A program made the translations under genes and the position numbers. This document shows, in pieces, positions 51,795 to 60,530 of a DNA stretch of 64,000 nt. Position 1 is the first letter of the stretch. Each line of letters begins with the position of its first letter. Source of the stretch: Thermodesulfovibrio thiophilus DSM 17215 (GTDB lineage: Bacteria; Nitrospirota; Thermodesulfovibrionia; Thermodesulfovibrionales; Thermodesulfovibrionaceae); assembly GCF_000423865.1 (NCBI RefSeq), contig NZ_AUIU01000019.1, positions 1 through 64,000 of the forward strand, in the 5' to 3' direction. The notes under the pieces were generated by a model. That model worked only from the letters and a program-made list of their open reading frames with translations. It ran no database searches and was not told the DNA's origin.

Positions 51795-53207
51795 ATGATT
51801 ATGAATATCCTTGATAGACTTTCTTTAAGGTGGAAACTGATACTCATTTTATTATTACTCAATTTTAGTTTAATGTTCAGTTTATATATATTTTATAGTC
51901 AAACCGAAAAAAAACTATTAAAGGAAATAGAACGGCAAACTGCTGACCTTACAAAGGCTATTCAAATAGGAGTTGAAGAAGTTACTAAAGGAGGGTCAAA
52001 TAAACTTACAGAGTATTTAAAAAAGCTTAATACAAAAGGAATAAGAGAAGTATCCATCATAAGCAATACTCAGGAGATTATAGCAAGCACAAACCCTCAA
52101 AACATAGGGAAACCCATAACTCATAGTAAAAAGGAGTTAATTATTAAAGCAGAGCTTGGCGAGCCTGTATTTGAAGAAGAGAATGTTTATAATGTGATAA
52201 TTCCTGTAATAGCAGGCAATGTTCAGTATGGGTACATTCATCTAAGAATCAATAAAGATGATTTTTCTCATATTTTAAAAACAAATGCACTTAAAAGAAT
52301 TCTTACAACTTTAATGATATTTTTTATAGGTATAGTGGTTACCTATATTATTTCTTTAAGATATACTAAACCAATTAATACTCTAACTGAGGCTGCAAAA
52401 AAAGTTGCTCAGGGAGATTTTAAATATAGACTTAATATTAAGAGAAAGGATGAAATAGGTAAGATAGCAGAAAGTTTTAACTTCATGATTCAGAAACTTC
52501 AGGAAAACCAGATTTTACATGAAAGACTTAGAGAAGCAGAACATCTATCAGCAATTGGGCAACTCAGTAGAACAATTGCTCATGAAGTAAGAAATCCTCT
52601 TAATTTCATCAATTTAAGCATAGATCATCTAATAGAAAAGTTACAAAAACAAGAATTGGACTCTGACAACTACATAAAGCTTCTTGAGAATATGAAACAG
52701 GAAATTTACAGAGTTAATAATTTAATTACAGAATATCTTGAATATACAAGACCTCTAAAATTGAACAAAAAACTTGCAAGTATCATAGAGATAATAGAAG
52801 ATGTTGTTTCGCTTGTTGAAGCGACCGCATCAAAATATGGGATTAATATTTATAAAGACTATGATGTTGATTTTACTCTTAATCTTGATGTAGATTTGAT
52901 AAAAAGTTGCTTTTTGAATATAATTACAAATGCATTATATGCCATGAAAGATTCGGATATGAAAAATCTTTTTATCAAAACAGAACTTTCAGAAGACAAT
53001 CTGTTGATAAAAATATCTGATACTGGATCTGGAGTACCTGAAGAGTATATAGATAAAATTTTCGAGCCATTTTTCTCAACGAAAAAAGGAGGACTCGGGC
53101 TGGGGCTTCCGTTATCAAAGAGAGTTATTGAGGAACATGGAGGTAAAATAGAGTTTTCAAGCAGGCAAGGTAATGGTAGTGAAGTAAAAATTTATATACC
53201 GGTTTAA
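51795..53207 (+). CDS. Membrane sensor histidine kinase with Cache-like sensor and HAMP
   Basis: 470 residues. Helix at about 14-34, an extracytoplasmic domain at 35-165 with a Cache-like core (IREVSIISNTQEIIASTNPQ, VIIPVIAGNVQYGYIHLRI), a second helix at about 170-190, HAMP (RYTKPINTLTEAAKKVAQGD), HisKA with the phospho-His in RTIAHEVRNPLNFINLS (about 264) and HATPase (DTGSGVPEEYIDKIFEPFF, GLGLGLPLS). A second ATG two codons on is also possible. Its partner regulator follows by 11 bases. Confidence 0.93.
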   Translation: MIMNILDRLSLRWKLILILLLLNFSLMFSLYIFYSQTEKKLLKEIERQTADLTKAIQIGVEEVTKGGSNKLTEYLKKLNTKGIREVSIISNTQEIIASTNPQNIGKPITHSKKELIIKAELGEPVFEEENVYNVIIPVIAGNVQYGYIHLRINKDDFSHILKTNALKRILTTLMIFFIGIVVTYIISLRYTKPINTLTEAAKKVAQGDFKYRLNIKRKDEIGKIAESFNFMIQKLQENQILHERLREAEHLSAIGQLSRTIAHEVRNPLNFINLSIDHLIEKLQKQELDSDNYIKLLENMKQEIYRVNNLITEYLEYTRPLKLNKKLASIIEIIEDVVSLVEATASKYGINIYKDYDVDFTLNLDVDLIKSCFLNIITNALYAMKDSDMKNLFIKTELSEDNLLIKISDTGSGVPEEYIDKIFEPFFSTKKGGLGLGLPLSKRVIEEHGGKIEFSSRQGNGSEVKIYIPV

Positions 53208-53218
53208 CATATAAAGAT

Positions 53219-54607
53219 ATGACAACAATACTTATAGTTGATGATGAGATTTTGCAGAGAGAGATTCTGTTAACCATTCTTTCTGAGGAAGGGTATAATG
53301 TTCACTCTGCTTCTTGTATAGAGGAAGCACGAAAAATAATTAATGAATCGTTTCCTGAAATAATCCTCACTGATCTTAAGCTTGGAAGTCAGGATGGAAT
53401 GGAGATCCTCAATAATCTTCCGGATGAACCATTTCGACCTGCTGTAATTGTGATCACTGCTTTTGGTACAATATCCTCTGCTGTGAATGCTATTAAAAAA
53501 GGCGCATTTGACTATCTCACAAAACCTCTTGATAAAGAAGTACTTCTTGTTACTGTAAGAAAAGCAGAAGAGAGAATGAATCTGATTAAAGAGAATCTGA
53601 TGCTTAGAAAGGAACTTTACGATAAATTTAAAATTGATGGAATTATAGTCAAATCTAAAAAAATGCTTCAGATCATTGATATAGTTAAAAAAGTAACTCC
53701 GACAAATGCTACTGTGCTTATATATGGAGAAAGCGGAACAGGTAAAGAACTTATTTCAAGAGCAATTCATTACAATTCGCCAAGAAAGAATAAACCATTT
53801 ATTGCAATAAACTGCGCAGCAATACCTGAGACATTAATTGAGAGTGAACTTTTTGGATACGAAGCAGGCGCTTTTACTGGAGCAAATACAAGAAAAATAG
53901 GGCTCATTGAAGCTGCTGATAAAGGTACTCTTTTCCTCGATGAGATTGCTGAACTTCCGATTACAACACAATCTAAACTGCTCAGAGTGCTTCAGGATAA
54001 AGAGATACGAAGAATAGGAGGAAAGGATATCATAAAAGTTGATGTCAGAATTATTGCAGCAACCAACAAAAACCTTGCTGATGAAGTTGTAAGTAATCGT
54101 TTCAGAGAAGATCTTTACTACAGGTTGAAGGTTGTAACAGTTGAACTTCCAGCACTGAGAGAAAGAAAAGAGGATATTCCAGATCTTGTTCACTTTTTCA
54201 TAGAAAAATATTCTAAAGAATTTGGTAAACGAATTAATGGAATAGATGAAAAAGCAATGGAGGCAATTTTAAATTATTCATGGCCTGGCAATATAAGAGA
54301 ACTTGAAAGTGTTATTGAAAGAGCAATAATAATATGCGACAAAGATAAAATTACAATTGATGATATTCAGGATGAATTAAAAGTTACAAAATGCAAAAAT
54401 ATTTTTGATATCAATATACCTGATGAGGGCATAAATTATGAAGAACTTGAAAAAGAACTATTAAAAAAAGCATTGATTAAATCAAATTTTGTTATTGCAC
54501 AGGCTGCTAGACTACTGGGCATGAGTTATGATACATTCTGGTATAGATTGAAAAAATTCGGACTTTCAGAAAATATTCGTGAAATGACGAAAAACTTTGT
54601 GAAATGA
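53219..54607 (+). CDS. NtrC-type sigma-54 activator (second)
   Basis: 462 residues. Receiver (ILIVDDEILQREILLTIL, acceptor Asp in EIILTDLKLGSQDG), AAA+ domain (YGESGTGKELISRAIHYN, contact loop GAFTGA, LFLDEIAELPITTQ) and a Fis-type helix-turn-helix (AARLLGMSYDTFWYRLKKF). It pairs with the preceding kinase. A -24/-12-like sequence at 54665 before the exported protein gene may be its local target. Phylogenetically it is distinct from the activator at 35 kb. Confidence 0.95.
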   Translation: MTTILIVDDEILQREILLTILSEEGYNVHSASCIEEARKIINESFPEIILTDLKLGSQDGMEILNNLPDEPFRPAVIVITAFGTISSAVNAIKKGAFDYLTKPLDKEVLLVTVRKAEERMNLIKENLMLRKELYDKFKIDGIIVKSKKMLQIIDIVKKVTPTNATVLIYGESGTGKELISRAIHYNSPRKNKPFIAINCAAIPETLIESELFGYEAGAFTGANTRKIGLIEAADKGTLFLDEIAELPITTQSKLLRVLQDKEIRRIGGKDIIKVDVRIIAATNKNLADEVVSNRFREDLYYRLKVVTVELPALRERKEDIPDLVHFFIEKYSKEFGKRINGIDEKAMEAILNYSWPGNIRELESVIERAIIICDKDKITIDDIQDELKVTKCKNIFDINIPDEGINYEELEKELLKKALIKSNFVIAQAARLLGMSYDTFWYRLKKFGLSENIREMTKNFVK

Positions 54608-54664
54608 CGAATCTAATTAATAACTGTAAATATAAAATAATTTATAAAACAAAGGGTTTTAATA

Positions 54665-54680
54665 TGGCATCAAACTTGAT
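54665..54680 (+). promoter_or_regulatory. Possible sigma-54-type promoter
   Basis: TGGCATCAAACTTGAT has TGGCA and TTG in the right spacing, but -12 C is A. It lies 93 bases before the exported-protein start. A short hairpin (CTCCAT/ATGGAG) lies in the leader at 54684-54700. Confidence 0.35.
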
Positions 54681-54757
54681 TAACTCCATAAGGTATGGAG
54701 CTAAAAACTGAAATCCCTTTAGTAAAAAATTAAAAAAGAAAGGAGGTGAAGAATAAG

Positions 54758-55153
54758 ATGAAGAAAATTATAGCAGTAGTAATGGCTTTGGTGTTCGCTC
54801 TTACAGTAACAGCAGCATTTGCTCAGCAGCCTGCTGCCAAACCAGCTGAACCAGCAAAACCAGCTGAACCAGCAAAAAAACCTGCTAAGGAAACAGTTAA
54901 AAGTATCACAGGTGAGGTTACAGCTGTTGACACAGTTGGCAAAACCGTCACAGTAAAAAGCGCAAAACAGGAACTCACAATAGGAGTAACTGACGAACAG
55001 ATTAAAGATGTTAAAGCTGGTGACAAGGTTGCAGTAAAATATTCCGAGAAAGACGGAAAGCTTACAGCAAAAAGCGTAAAGAAAACCGCAGCAAAGAAAG
55101 CTGAGAAAAAAGATATGAAGAAAGACGAGAAGAAAACTGACAAGAAACAGTAA
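54758..55153 (+). CDS. Small exported Lys/Ala/Pro-rich protein
   Basis: 131 residues. Signal peptide (about 1-22, ending TAAFAQ), a repeat-like Pro-Ala-Lys-Glu region (PAEPAKPAEPAKKPAKE), a small beta domain of about 55 residues (SITGEVTAVDTVGKTVTVKS, LTIGVTDEQIKDVKAGD) resembling DUF5666/OB-type folds, and a Lys-rich tail. AGGAGG precedes ATG 54758. It may bind polyanions or metal at the periphery. The strong terminator just downstream suggests a separate transcript. Confidence 0.8.
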   Translation: MKKIIAVVMALVFALTVTAAFAQQPAAKPAEPAKPAEPAKKPAKETVKSITGEVTAVDTVGKTVTVKSAKQELTIGVTDEQIKDVKAGDKVAVKYSEKDGKLTAKSVKKTAAKKAEKKDMKKDEKKTDKKQ

Positions 55154-55170
55154 AAGCTTTCTTTAATTAA

Positions 55171-55208
55171 AAGGTTGGAGAAGATTAATCTTCTCCAACC
55201 TTTTTTAT
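55171..55208. terminator. Bidirectional rho-independent terminator
   Basis: A 16-base perfect palindrome arm on each side (AAGGTTGGAGAAGATT and its complement, 55171-55202), then TTTTTATTTT on the plus strand. A-rich sequence on the other side gives a T-run on the minus strand, so it serves both convergent genes. Confidence 0.9.
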
Positions 55209-55209
55209 T

Positions 55210-55593
55210 TTATATTTCAACGCCTCTTTTCCTTAATTCTTCTAATTTTTTTTCTCGACAGGTTTTACATCTGAATTCAGGTTCAGGATCATTCAATCTG
55301 TCATAGTTTTTTGTTTTAACAACTCTGTAACCTTCACATATCTGTCCGCAATCAACACATCTTACATTTTCTCTAATCTGCCAGAGCGGATAGAATGCTG
55401 GAATTTTAAAATGAGATTTAAATATTGCTTTGTCAATAAACCAAAAAACATTGGCAAGTAAAAACTGATTAAGCAGAAATGCAGGAATAGTGTGAATTCC
55501 CAAATAATCACTCAATAAAAATTGTAGTAATGCTCCAGCTATGCCAGAAAGAACAATCCAGCGTCCAAATACATAAACAAACCATGTTTTCAT
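55210..55593 (-). CDS. Membrane protein with cytoplasmic CxxC zinc-ribbon-like part
   Basis: 127 residues. Two or three helices in the first 60 residues (FGRWIVLSGIAGALLQFLL, FLLNQFLLANVFWFI), then a soluble part with VRCVDCGQICEG and FRCKTCREKK, two CxxC pairs likely to bind zinc. AGGAGG precedes the ATG. The family is unknown to me. Its upstream region is cut close to the IS110 element (about 20 bases), so its promoter may be disturbed. Confidence 0.75.
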   Translation of the reverse strand: MKTWFVYVFGRWIVLSGIAGALLQFLLSDYLGIHTIPAFLLNQFLLANVFWFIDKAIFKSHFKIPAFYPLWQIRENVRCVDCGQICEGYRVVKTKNYDRLNDPEPEFRCKTCREKKLEELRKRGVEI

Positions 55594-55637
55594 AATTTAT
55601 CCTCCTACTAAGAATTTGTGTTATAAAATTTATATAC

Positions 55638-55836
55638 ATGGGTTTTACCCATATAAAACAAAAGAAGACAGGCAGGAGAACTCTATTTACCTGGGTCAGT
55701 GAACCCTTCGAGGAGTTTGTTCCCTGCCTCCCAAAGCCATTATAGGTTGATTGGGTCACTAAACCCTCGTGTCACCTTGGAGGATTGGTCGGGAGGCATC
55801 CCCTGCTCTGTCCAAACAAGTTCTGGAGGTGCTATT
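55638..55836 (+). ncRNA. Candidate IS110 bridge RNA
   Basis: The noncoding left end holds nested stems: ATGGGT-TTT-ACCCAT (55638-55652), GGCAGG with CCTGCC (55671-55728), and two loops with matching form, GGGTCAGTGAACCC (55693) and GGGTCACTAAACCC (55753), exactly 60 bases apart. IS110 elements are known to express such an RNA, with one loop pairing with target and one with donor DNA. The twin loops fit this. Ends and pairing were judged by eye only. Confidence 0.6.
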
Positions 55837-57027
55837 ATGTTTAAAATCTTCATAGGTATTGATATCTCCAAAGACTCTTTCTCCGTTTCTACTGTTGATC
55901 TGAACGGTAATGTCTGTTTTTCCCTGTCTGCCAGTATGGATTCTTCTGGTTTCTCTGAACTCTACAACGCTATCATTTCTTCCTGCAATGTACTCTCCTC
56001 TGTTATAGTTGGTATGGAATCCTCTGGCTGTTACCATATTAATCTGTTCTCCTTCCTTTCCAACAAAGGCATCAAAACTATCATCATTAACCCCTTGCTT
56101 ATTTCCAATTTCTCTAAACTTTCTCTCAGAAAAACCAAAACAGACAGAAAAGATGCCCTTACCATCGCTAAATTCCTCCTTGTCCATAAAAACCAAATTG
56201 AGCAGTTCTCTTCCTCTCAAGATATAATAGAGCTCAGAGATATCGCAAGGGAAAGAGAATATCTGTGTAACCTTATTGCCTCTATAAAAAATGAAATTAA
56301 AAGGCTCCTTCAACTGCTCTTCCCTGAGTTGGAATCCATCTGTAATGTCTTCACCCTTACTATGCTTAACTTCCTCATGAAGTTTCCTTCTGCAAGAACT
56401 ATCAGAGAATCTAAATCCCACCTTATAGCTAAGGCTCTTGAGAGCTCCTGCCAGGGCAGAAAAATCTCTGTCTCTGTAGAAACCATAATCAAAACTGCTC
56501 AGTCTTCTGTGGCTTCTACAAACATAGCTAAAGAGATCATACTCAGAGGAAAAATCTCTACCTTGCTTCATCTTATGGAAAGACTGAATGAAATTACTGA
56601 GTTGCTTTCCTCTTACTGCCAATCTATTATGCTTGAGGACCTTCAAATCCTTACCTCCATTGACGGAATTGATACAACAACTGCTGCCACTTTTTTGGCT
56701 GAAGTGGGGAAAATTGACAACTTTCAGTCTCATAAAAAATTGATTGCCTATGCAGGCATAGACCCTTCTGTGTATCAATCTGGCAAGTTTGAAGGCAAAA
56801 GCAAAATCTCTAAAAGAGGTAACAGACATTTTACAAGAGTGATTTACATCATAACAGTCAATGTTATAAGGGTTAATCATGTCTTCAGAGCTTATTTTCT
56901 CAGAAGAAGAAATGAAGGACTGCCATTCAGAAAGGCAGTTATGACTACCGCACATAAGCTTCTCAGAACCATCTTTGCTATGCTCTCTCATAAATCCTAT
57001 TTCCGTGTTAAGAAACATTCTTTATAG
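55837..57027 (+). CDS. IS110-family transposase (DEDD)
   Basis: 396 residues. N-terminal RuvC-like DEDD domain (IFIGIDISKDSFSVSTVDL with Asp, VGMESSGCYHINLFSFL with Glu, KTDRKDALTIAKFL with Asp pair) and a C-terminal transposase-20 domain (LTSIDGIDTTTAATFLAEVG, KLIAYAGIDPSVYQSGKF) with the conserved Ser region around SKRGNRHFTRV. ATG 55837 has TGGAGG ahead. The frame is intact, so the element may be active. A long minus-strand frame over it is a shadow. Confidence 0.95.
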   Translation: MFKIFIGIDISKDSFSVSTVDLNGNVCFSLSASMDSSGFSELYNAIISSCNVLSSVIVGMESSGCYHINLFSFLSNKGIKTIIINPLLISNFSKLSLRKTKTDRKDALTIAKFLLVHKNQIEQFSSSQDIIELRDIAREREYLCNLIASIKNEIKRLLQLLFPELESICNVFTLTMLNFLMKFPSARTIRESKSHLIAKALESSCQGRKISVSVETIIKTAQSSVASTNIAKEIILRGKISTLLHLMERLNEITELLSSYCQSIMLEDLQILTSIDGIDTTTAATFLAEVGKIDNFQSHKKLIAYAGIDPSVYQSGKFEGKSKISKRGNRHFTRVIYIITVNVIRVNHVFRAYFLRRRNEGLPFRKAVMTTAHKLLRTIFAMLSHKSYFRVKKHSL

Positions 57028-57186
57028 TTGACTCCATGCTAACATGTTAATTTTAAAGGCAATATAATTTTTTAGTGTAACATTTTCCTTAATTTCATCA
57101 GAAAAGGCACAGCAATAAGCTGAAAAATGACTGTAAAATATTATTCAAAATTATATAAAAATAATCCCTATATTAAAAAATGATAA

Positions 57187-57645
57187 ATGGATATGTTAGA
57201 ATCATCAGTGTTTTATAGACTAATTGCAACAGTTTTTTTTATTGGATACTTTCCTATTGCTCCAGGAACTGTGGCTTCAGCTTTTGCTATGATTTTTATC
57301 GGCCTGACTAAGCCCTCCGATACTTTAATTATATATATATTAATAATTTCGTTTTTTTTAGGTATTCTTGCATCTAAGAAGGTTGAAGAAAAAACAAAGA
57401 AAAAAGATCCTTCATATATTGTAATTGATGAATTTGCAGGTTATTGTACATCTGTGATTTTTCTTCCTGTTAACTGGCAGACTTTAATTGCTTGTTTTGT
57501 TTTTTTTCGTTTTTTTGATATTATAAAACCAACTCCAATAAGACAGATTGAAAGAAAATTAAGTGGTGGAATAGGAATTATGATGGATGACATAATAGCC
57601 GGTTTGATGACAAATCTTTTATTGAGAATTTTTTTGATGTTATGA
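57187..57645 (+). CDS. pgpA: Phosphatidylglycerophosphatase A
   Basis: Dephosphorylates phosphatidylglycerophosphate in phospholipid synthesis. 152 residues with four helices. Conserved motifs FPIAPGTVASAFAM (about 22), VIDEFAGYCTSV (about 78) with acidic metal ligands, FFRFFDIIKPTPIRQIE and the C-terminal IMMDDIIAGLMTNL. No clear ribosome binding site precedes the ATG. It begins the pgpA-thpR-recA-recX run. Confidence 0.93.
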   Translation: MDMLESSVFYRLIATVFFIGYFPIAPGTVASAFAMIFIGLTKPSDTLIIYILIISFFLGILASKKVEEKTKKKDPSYIVIDEFAGYCTSVIFLPVNWQTLIACFVFFRFFDIIKPTPIRQIERKLSGGIGIMMDDIIAGLMTNLLLRIFLML

Positions 57646-57651
57646 TATTTT

Positions 57652-58239
57652 ATGCGAACTTTTATAGCCATAAAGGTCCCTGAAAATATAAGAAGTTTTT
57701 TTACAGAACTCATGCCAGTTAAAACTCTGCTTGAAGGAATCAGCATTGTTCATAAGGATAACTTTCATATTACCTTAAAATTTCTTGGAGAGATTGAAGA
57801 AATGTTAATTTCTGAAATAAAACAGACTTTAATAAGCATTGCAGATGAAACTTCCTCTTTTACTCTTAAGATAACCCATCCTGGTGTCTTTCCTGATCCT
57901 TTAAAGCCACGAGTAATATGGATGGGTATAGAAAATAACTCTGCTCTCATAGAACTGGTAAAAAAGATTGAAGAAAATCTGGAAAAATCAGGTTTCCAAA
58001 GAGAAACAAGAAACTTCAAATCTCATATAACTCTTGCAAGAGTTAAAAATTTTAGAAATGGTAAATACTTATTTGAAAAGATTGAGAAAAATTTTAAAAA
58101 TAAAATCCAGTCCGTTGCTTTAAAGGAAGGAATTTCTGATTATCAATTCAACGTAAAAGAGTTTGTTTTAATGAAGAGCACATTAACTCCACATGGCTCA
58201 ATTTATTCGGTTTTAGAACGGTTTCCTTTGACCAAATAG
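57652..58239 (+). CDS. thpR: RNA 2',3'-cyclic phosphodiesterase
   Basis: 2H-family phosphoesterase with two HxTx motifs: [12 protein letters not shown] (about 41) and [11 protein letters not shown] (about 125), the catalytic His-Thr pairs. 195 residues, starting [13 protein letters not shown]. It hydrolyses 2',3'-cyclic phosphate RNA ends and seals 2'-5' links in vitro. It follows pgpA by 6 bases. Confidence 0.92.
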   Translation: MRTFIAIKVPENIRSFFTELMPVKTLLEGISIVHKDNFHITLKFLGEIEEMLISEIKQTLISIADETSSFTLKITHPGVFPDPLKPRVIWMGIENNSALIELVKKIEENLEKSGFQRETRNFKSHITLARVKNFRNGKYLFEKIEKNFKNKIQSVALKEGISDYQFNVKEFVLMKSTLTPHGSIYSVLERFPLTK

Positions 58240-58277
58240 ATAAATGGTATAATAAAAAAAAGTTTAAGAGGTGTTTT

Positions 58278-59303
58278 ATGAACAAAGAAAAGTTAAAAAC
58301 ATTGGAAATTGCTATATCTCAAATTGAAAAAAATTTTGGCAAGGGTGCTATAATGCGTCTTGGGACAAAGGAAGCTCAGGAGGTTCAGGTTATTCCAACA
58401 GGTTCAACATCACTTGATATAGCTACAGGTGTTGGTGGATATCCTCGTGGAAGGGTTATAGAGATTTTCGGTCCTGAGTCATCTGGTAAAACAACACTTG
58501 CTCTTCATGCCATTGCAGAAGCACAAAGAATGGGTGGAATTGCTGCTTTTATAGATGCTGAACATGCCCTTGATGTTAATTATGCCTCAAAACTTGGTGT
58601 TGATATAGAAAATCTTCTTATAAGCCAGCCTGATACAGGAGAACAGGCTTTAGAGGTAACGGAAACTCTTGTTCGTAGTGGTGCGGTTGACATTATAGTT
58701 GTTGATTCAGTGGCTGCTCTTGTTCCAAAAGCTGAGATAGAAGGAGAGATGGGAGACAGTCTTCCAGGGCTCCAGGCCAGGCTTATGAGTCAGGCATTGA
58801 GAAAACTGACAGCAGCAATATCAAAGTCTCAGACAGCTGTTATGTTTATTAACCAGATAAGACAAAAAATAGGGGTTATGTTTGGAAATCCAGAAACAAC
58901 TCCAGGTGGAACAGCATTGAAGTTTTATGCATCAATGAGGCTTGATATAAGAAAAATAGATACGCTTAAAGAAGGTCAGGAAGCAACAGGTGGAAGAGTA
59001 AGAGTTAAAGTCGTTAAAAATAAGGTTGCGCCTCCATTCAAACAGGCAGAGTTTGATATTTATTTCAATGAGGGAATTTCAAAAACTGGTGAGGTTCTTG
59101 ATCTTGCAGTAGAAAAGGGAATTATAGAGAAATCTGGTGCATGGTATAGTTATAATGGCTCCAGGATTGCTCAGGGAAGAGAAAATTCAAAGGAATATTT
59201 AAAAACACATCCAGAAATCTTTAATGAAATTTATAAAAAAGTTGTTGAGGCATATGGATTAAAACAGCCAAAGGTTCAGGAAGGTGAAAACACAACTGAA
59301 TGA
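58278..59303 (+). CDS. recA: Recombinase RecA
   Basis: Strand-exchange ATPase of recombination and SOS. Walker [19 protein letters not shown] (about 65), Walker B region [18 protein letters not shown]1 [15 protein letters not shown] and L2 [20 protein letters not shown]. 341 residues, full length. AGAGG precedes the ATG. I see no LexA-type palindrome upstream, so SOS control is not evident. recX overlaps its end. Confidence 0.97.
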   Translation: MNKEKLKTLEIAISQIEKNFGKGAIMRLGTKEAQEVQVIPTGSTSLDIATGVGGYPRGRVIEIFGPESSGKTTLALHAIAEAQRMGGIAAFIDAEHALDVNYASKLGVDIENLLISQPDTGEQALEVTETLVRSGAVDIIVVDSVAALVPKAEIEGEMGDSLPGLQARLMSQALRKLTAAISKSQTAVMFINQIRQKIGVMFGNPETTPGGTALKFYASMRLDIRKIDTLKEGQEATGGRVRVKVVKNKVAPPFKQAEFDIYFNEGISKTGEVLDLAVEKGIIEKSGAWYSYNGSRIAQGRENSKEYLKTHPEIFNEIYKKVVEAYGLKQPKVQEGENTTE

Positions 59304-59739
59304 GGCACTTAAAATCGCAATAAGGTTGATTAGCCAGAGAGATAGAACAGAAGAAGAAATTAAAAAACGTCTTGAAAAAAAAGGTATTTCTGAGAAAGAT
59401 ATAACTGAAACAATCCAATATCTGAAGCAAAAAGGATTTATAGATGACAGGAAATTTGTACATAAAGCAGAGAAAATAGCTGAAGATAGATTTCTTGGGA
59501 AAATTGGGTTGCAAAATTATTTAATGAAAAAAGGAATTCATAAAGAACTTATTGATACTCTTCCTGATATTGATGAAACTAATATAGCGTTGCGACTTAT
59601 TGAACGAAAAAAGTATCTAATAAAAGATGCATCAGTTGAGAAGAAAAAGGCAAAAATAGCAGGTTTTCTCCTAAGAAGAGGATTTTCATGGGATACAGTT
59701 AATAAATGTTTAAAATCATTTGAGAAAGGAGGAAGTTGA
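59284..59739 (+). CDS. recX: RecA regulator RecX
   Basis: 151 residues of three-helix repeats: [40 protein letters not shown] and [16 protein letters not shown]. RecX limits RecA filaments. The start is GTG 59284 with AGGAAG ahead, inside recA (20-base overlap). Its last 21 codons are repeated downstream at 60124 as part of a tandem duplication. Confidence 0.9.
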   Translation: MKTQLNEALKIAIRLISQRDRTEEEIKKRLEKKGISEKDITETIQYLKQKGFIDDRKFVHKAEKIAEDRFLGKIGLQNYLMKKGIHKELIDTLPDIDETNIALRLIERKKYLIKDASVEKKKAKIAGFLLRRGFSWDTVNKCLKSFEKGGS

Positions 59740-59740
59740 A

Positions 59741-60076
59741 ATGAGATTTTTAATTGTTTTATTCGTTGCAGTTTTTATTTTTGGTTGTGCTTCTTCTCCT
59801 GTAAGATATACCTACGAGGAAATTAAAGACTATCCACCTGAGATTCAGGAAAGAATTACTAAGGGAGAAATATCTCTTGGAATGACAAAAGAACAGGTAA
59901 GATATGCATGGGGACCACCTTCCTCTACAAGAGTTCTCACTCCTGAAAAAGGTAAGCAGAGGGAGGAATGGGTTTATTCTTCTTCTCTTGGAATTTTAAA
60001 ATCAAGGCTTATTTTTGTTAATGGTAAATTAGCATATATCATAAGCAATGAGCAGAAAATTGTCAATGAGGAGTAA
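59741..60076 (+). CDS. BamE/SmpA-like small lipoprotein, copy 1
   Basis: 111 residues from ATG 59741 with AAAGGAGG upstream. Lipoprotein signal (MRFLIVLFVAVFIFGCASS, lipid Cys at about 16), then the hallmark GMTKEQVRYAWGPPSSTR of the SmpA/OmlA/BamE fold (about 47-64) and WVYSSSLGILKSRLIFVNGK. Such proteins sit in the outer membrane, some with the BAM complex. It is the 5' copy of a tandem pair. Confidence 0.85.
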   Translation: MRFLIVLFVAVFIFGCASSPVRYTYEEIKDYPPEIQERITKGEISLGMTKEQVRYAWGPPSSTRVLTPEKGKQREEWVYSSSLGILKSRLIFVNGKLAYIISNEQKIVNEE

Positions 60077-60079
60077 TAG

Positions 60080-60187
60080 ATGCAAAGTTCTGAAATAAGA
60101 CAGCTATTTCTGGACTACTTCAAAAGAGGATTTTTATGGGATACAGTTAATAAATGTTTAAAATCATTTGAGAAAGGAGGAAGTTGA
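60080..60187 (+). CDS. Chimeric mini-ORF: alaS start fused in frame to recX end
   Basis: The first 14 codons of alaS (MQSSEIRQLFLDYF) join, in frame, the last 21 codons of recX ([20 protein letters not shown] plus S), ending at TGA 60187. It was made by the duplication joint and keeps a start codon in the native alaS context. It would make a 35-residue peptide if translated. No function is implied. Confidence 0.6.
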   Translation: MQSSEIRQLFLDYFKRGFLWDTVNKCLKSFEKGGS

Positions 60188-60188
60188 A

Positions 60189-60527
60189 ATGAGATTTTTA
60201 ATTGTTTTATTCGTTGCAGTTTTTATTTTTGGTTGTGCTTCTTCTCCTGTAAGATATACCTCTGAGGAAATTAAAGACTATCCACCTGAGATTCAGGAAA
60301 GAATTGCTAAGGGAGAAATATCTCTTGGAATGACAAAAGAACAGGTAAGATATGCATGGGGACCACCTTCCTCTACAAGAGTTCTCACTCCTGAAAAAGG
60401 TAAGCAGAGGGAGGAATGGGTTTATTCTTCTTCTCTTGGAATTTTAAAATCAAGGCTTATTTTTGTCGATGGTAAACTCACAAACATCATAAGCAGCAAT
60501 GACAGGAAAATTGTCAATGAGGAGTAA
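60189..60527 (+). CDS. BamE/SmpA-like small lipoprotein, copy 2
   Basis: 112 residues, differing from copy 1 at only a few places (Tyr to Ser near 22, Thr to Ala near 36, Asn to Asp, and a changed C-terminus with one added codon). The lipobox, BamE motif and ribosome binding site are all kept. Changes cluster at the C-terminus. Both copies look functional, giving higher dosage. Confidence 0.85.
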   Translation: MRFLIVLFVAVFIFGCASSPVRYTSEEIKDYPPEIQERIAKGEISLGMTKEQVRYAWGPPSSTRVLTPEKGKQREEWVYSSSLGILKSRLIFVDGKLTNIISSNDRKIVNEE

Positions 60528-60530
60528 TAA

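Larger units (their letters stand above)
55620..57060 (+). mobile_element. IS110-family insertion sequence (approximate ends)
   Basis: One transposase gene with a structured noncoding left end. No terminal inverted repeats are visible, as expected for this family, so the limits are estimates: the left end lies between the gene start at 55593 and the hairpin at 55638, and the right end after 57027. The coding sequence uses far more C-ending codons than the neighbours, a sign of foreign origin. It separates the membrane-protein gene from pgpA. Confidence 0.75.

Noticed and set aside
55759-57018. A 419-codon open frame on the minus strand across the IS110 element
   Set aside because: It is antisense to an intact transposase, has biased Arg/Ser/Phe content and no ribosome binding site or family motif. 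It is a by-product of the codon bias of the transposase gene.
58240-58277. SOS box upstream of recA
   Set aside because: No LexA-type inverted repeat of either the CTGT-N8-ACAG or GAAC-N4-GTTC form is present in the gap.
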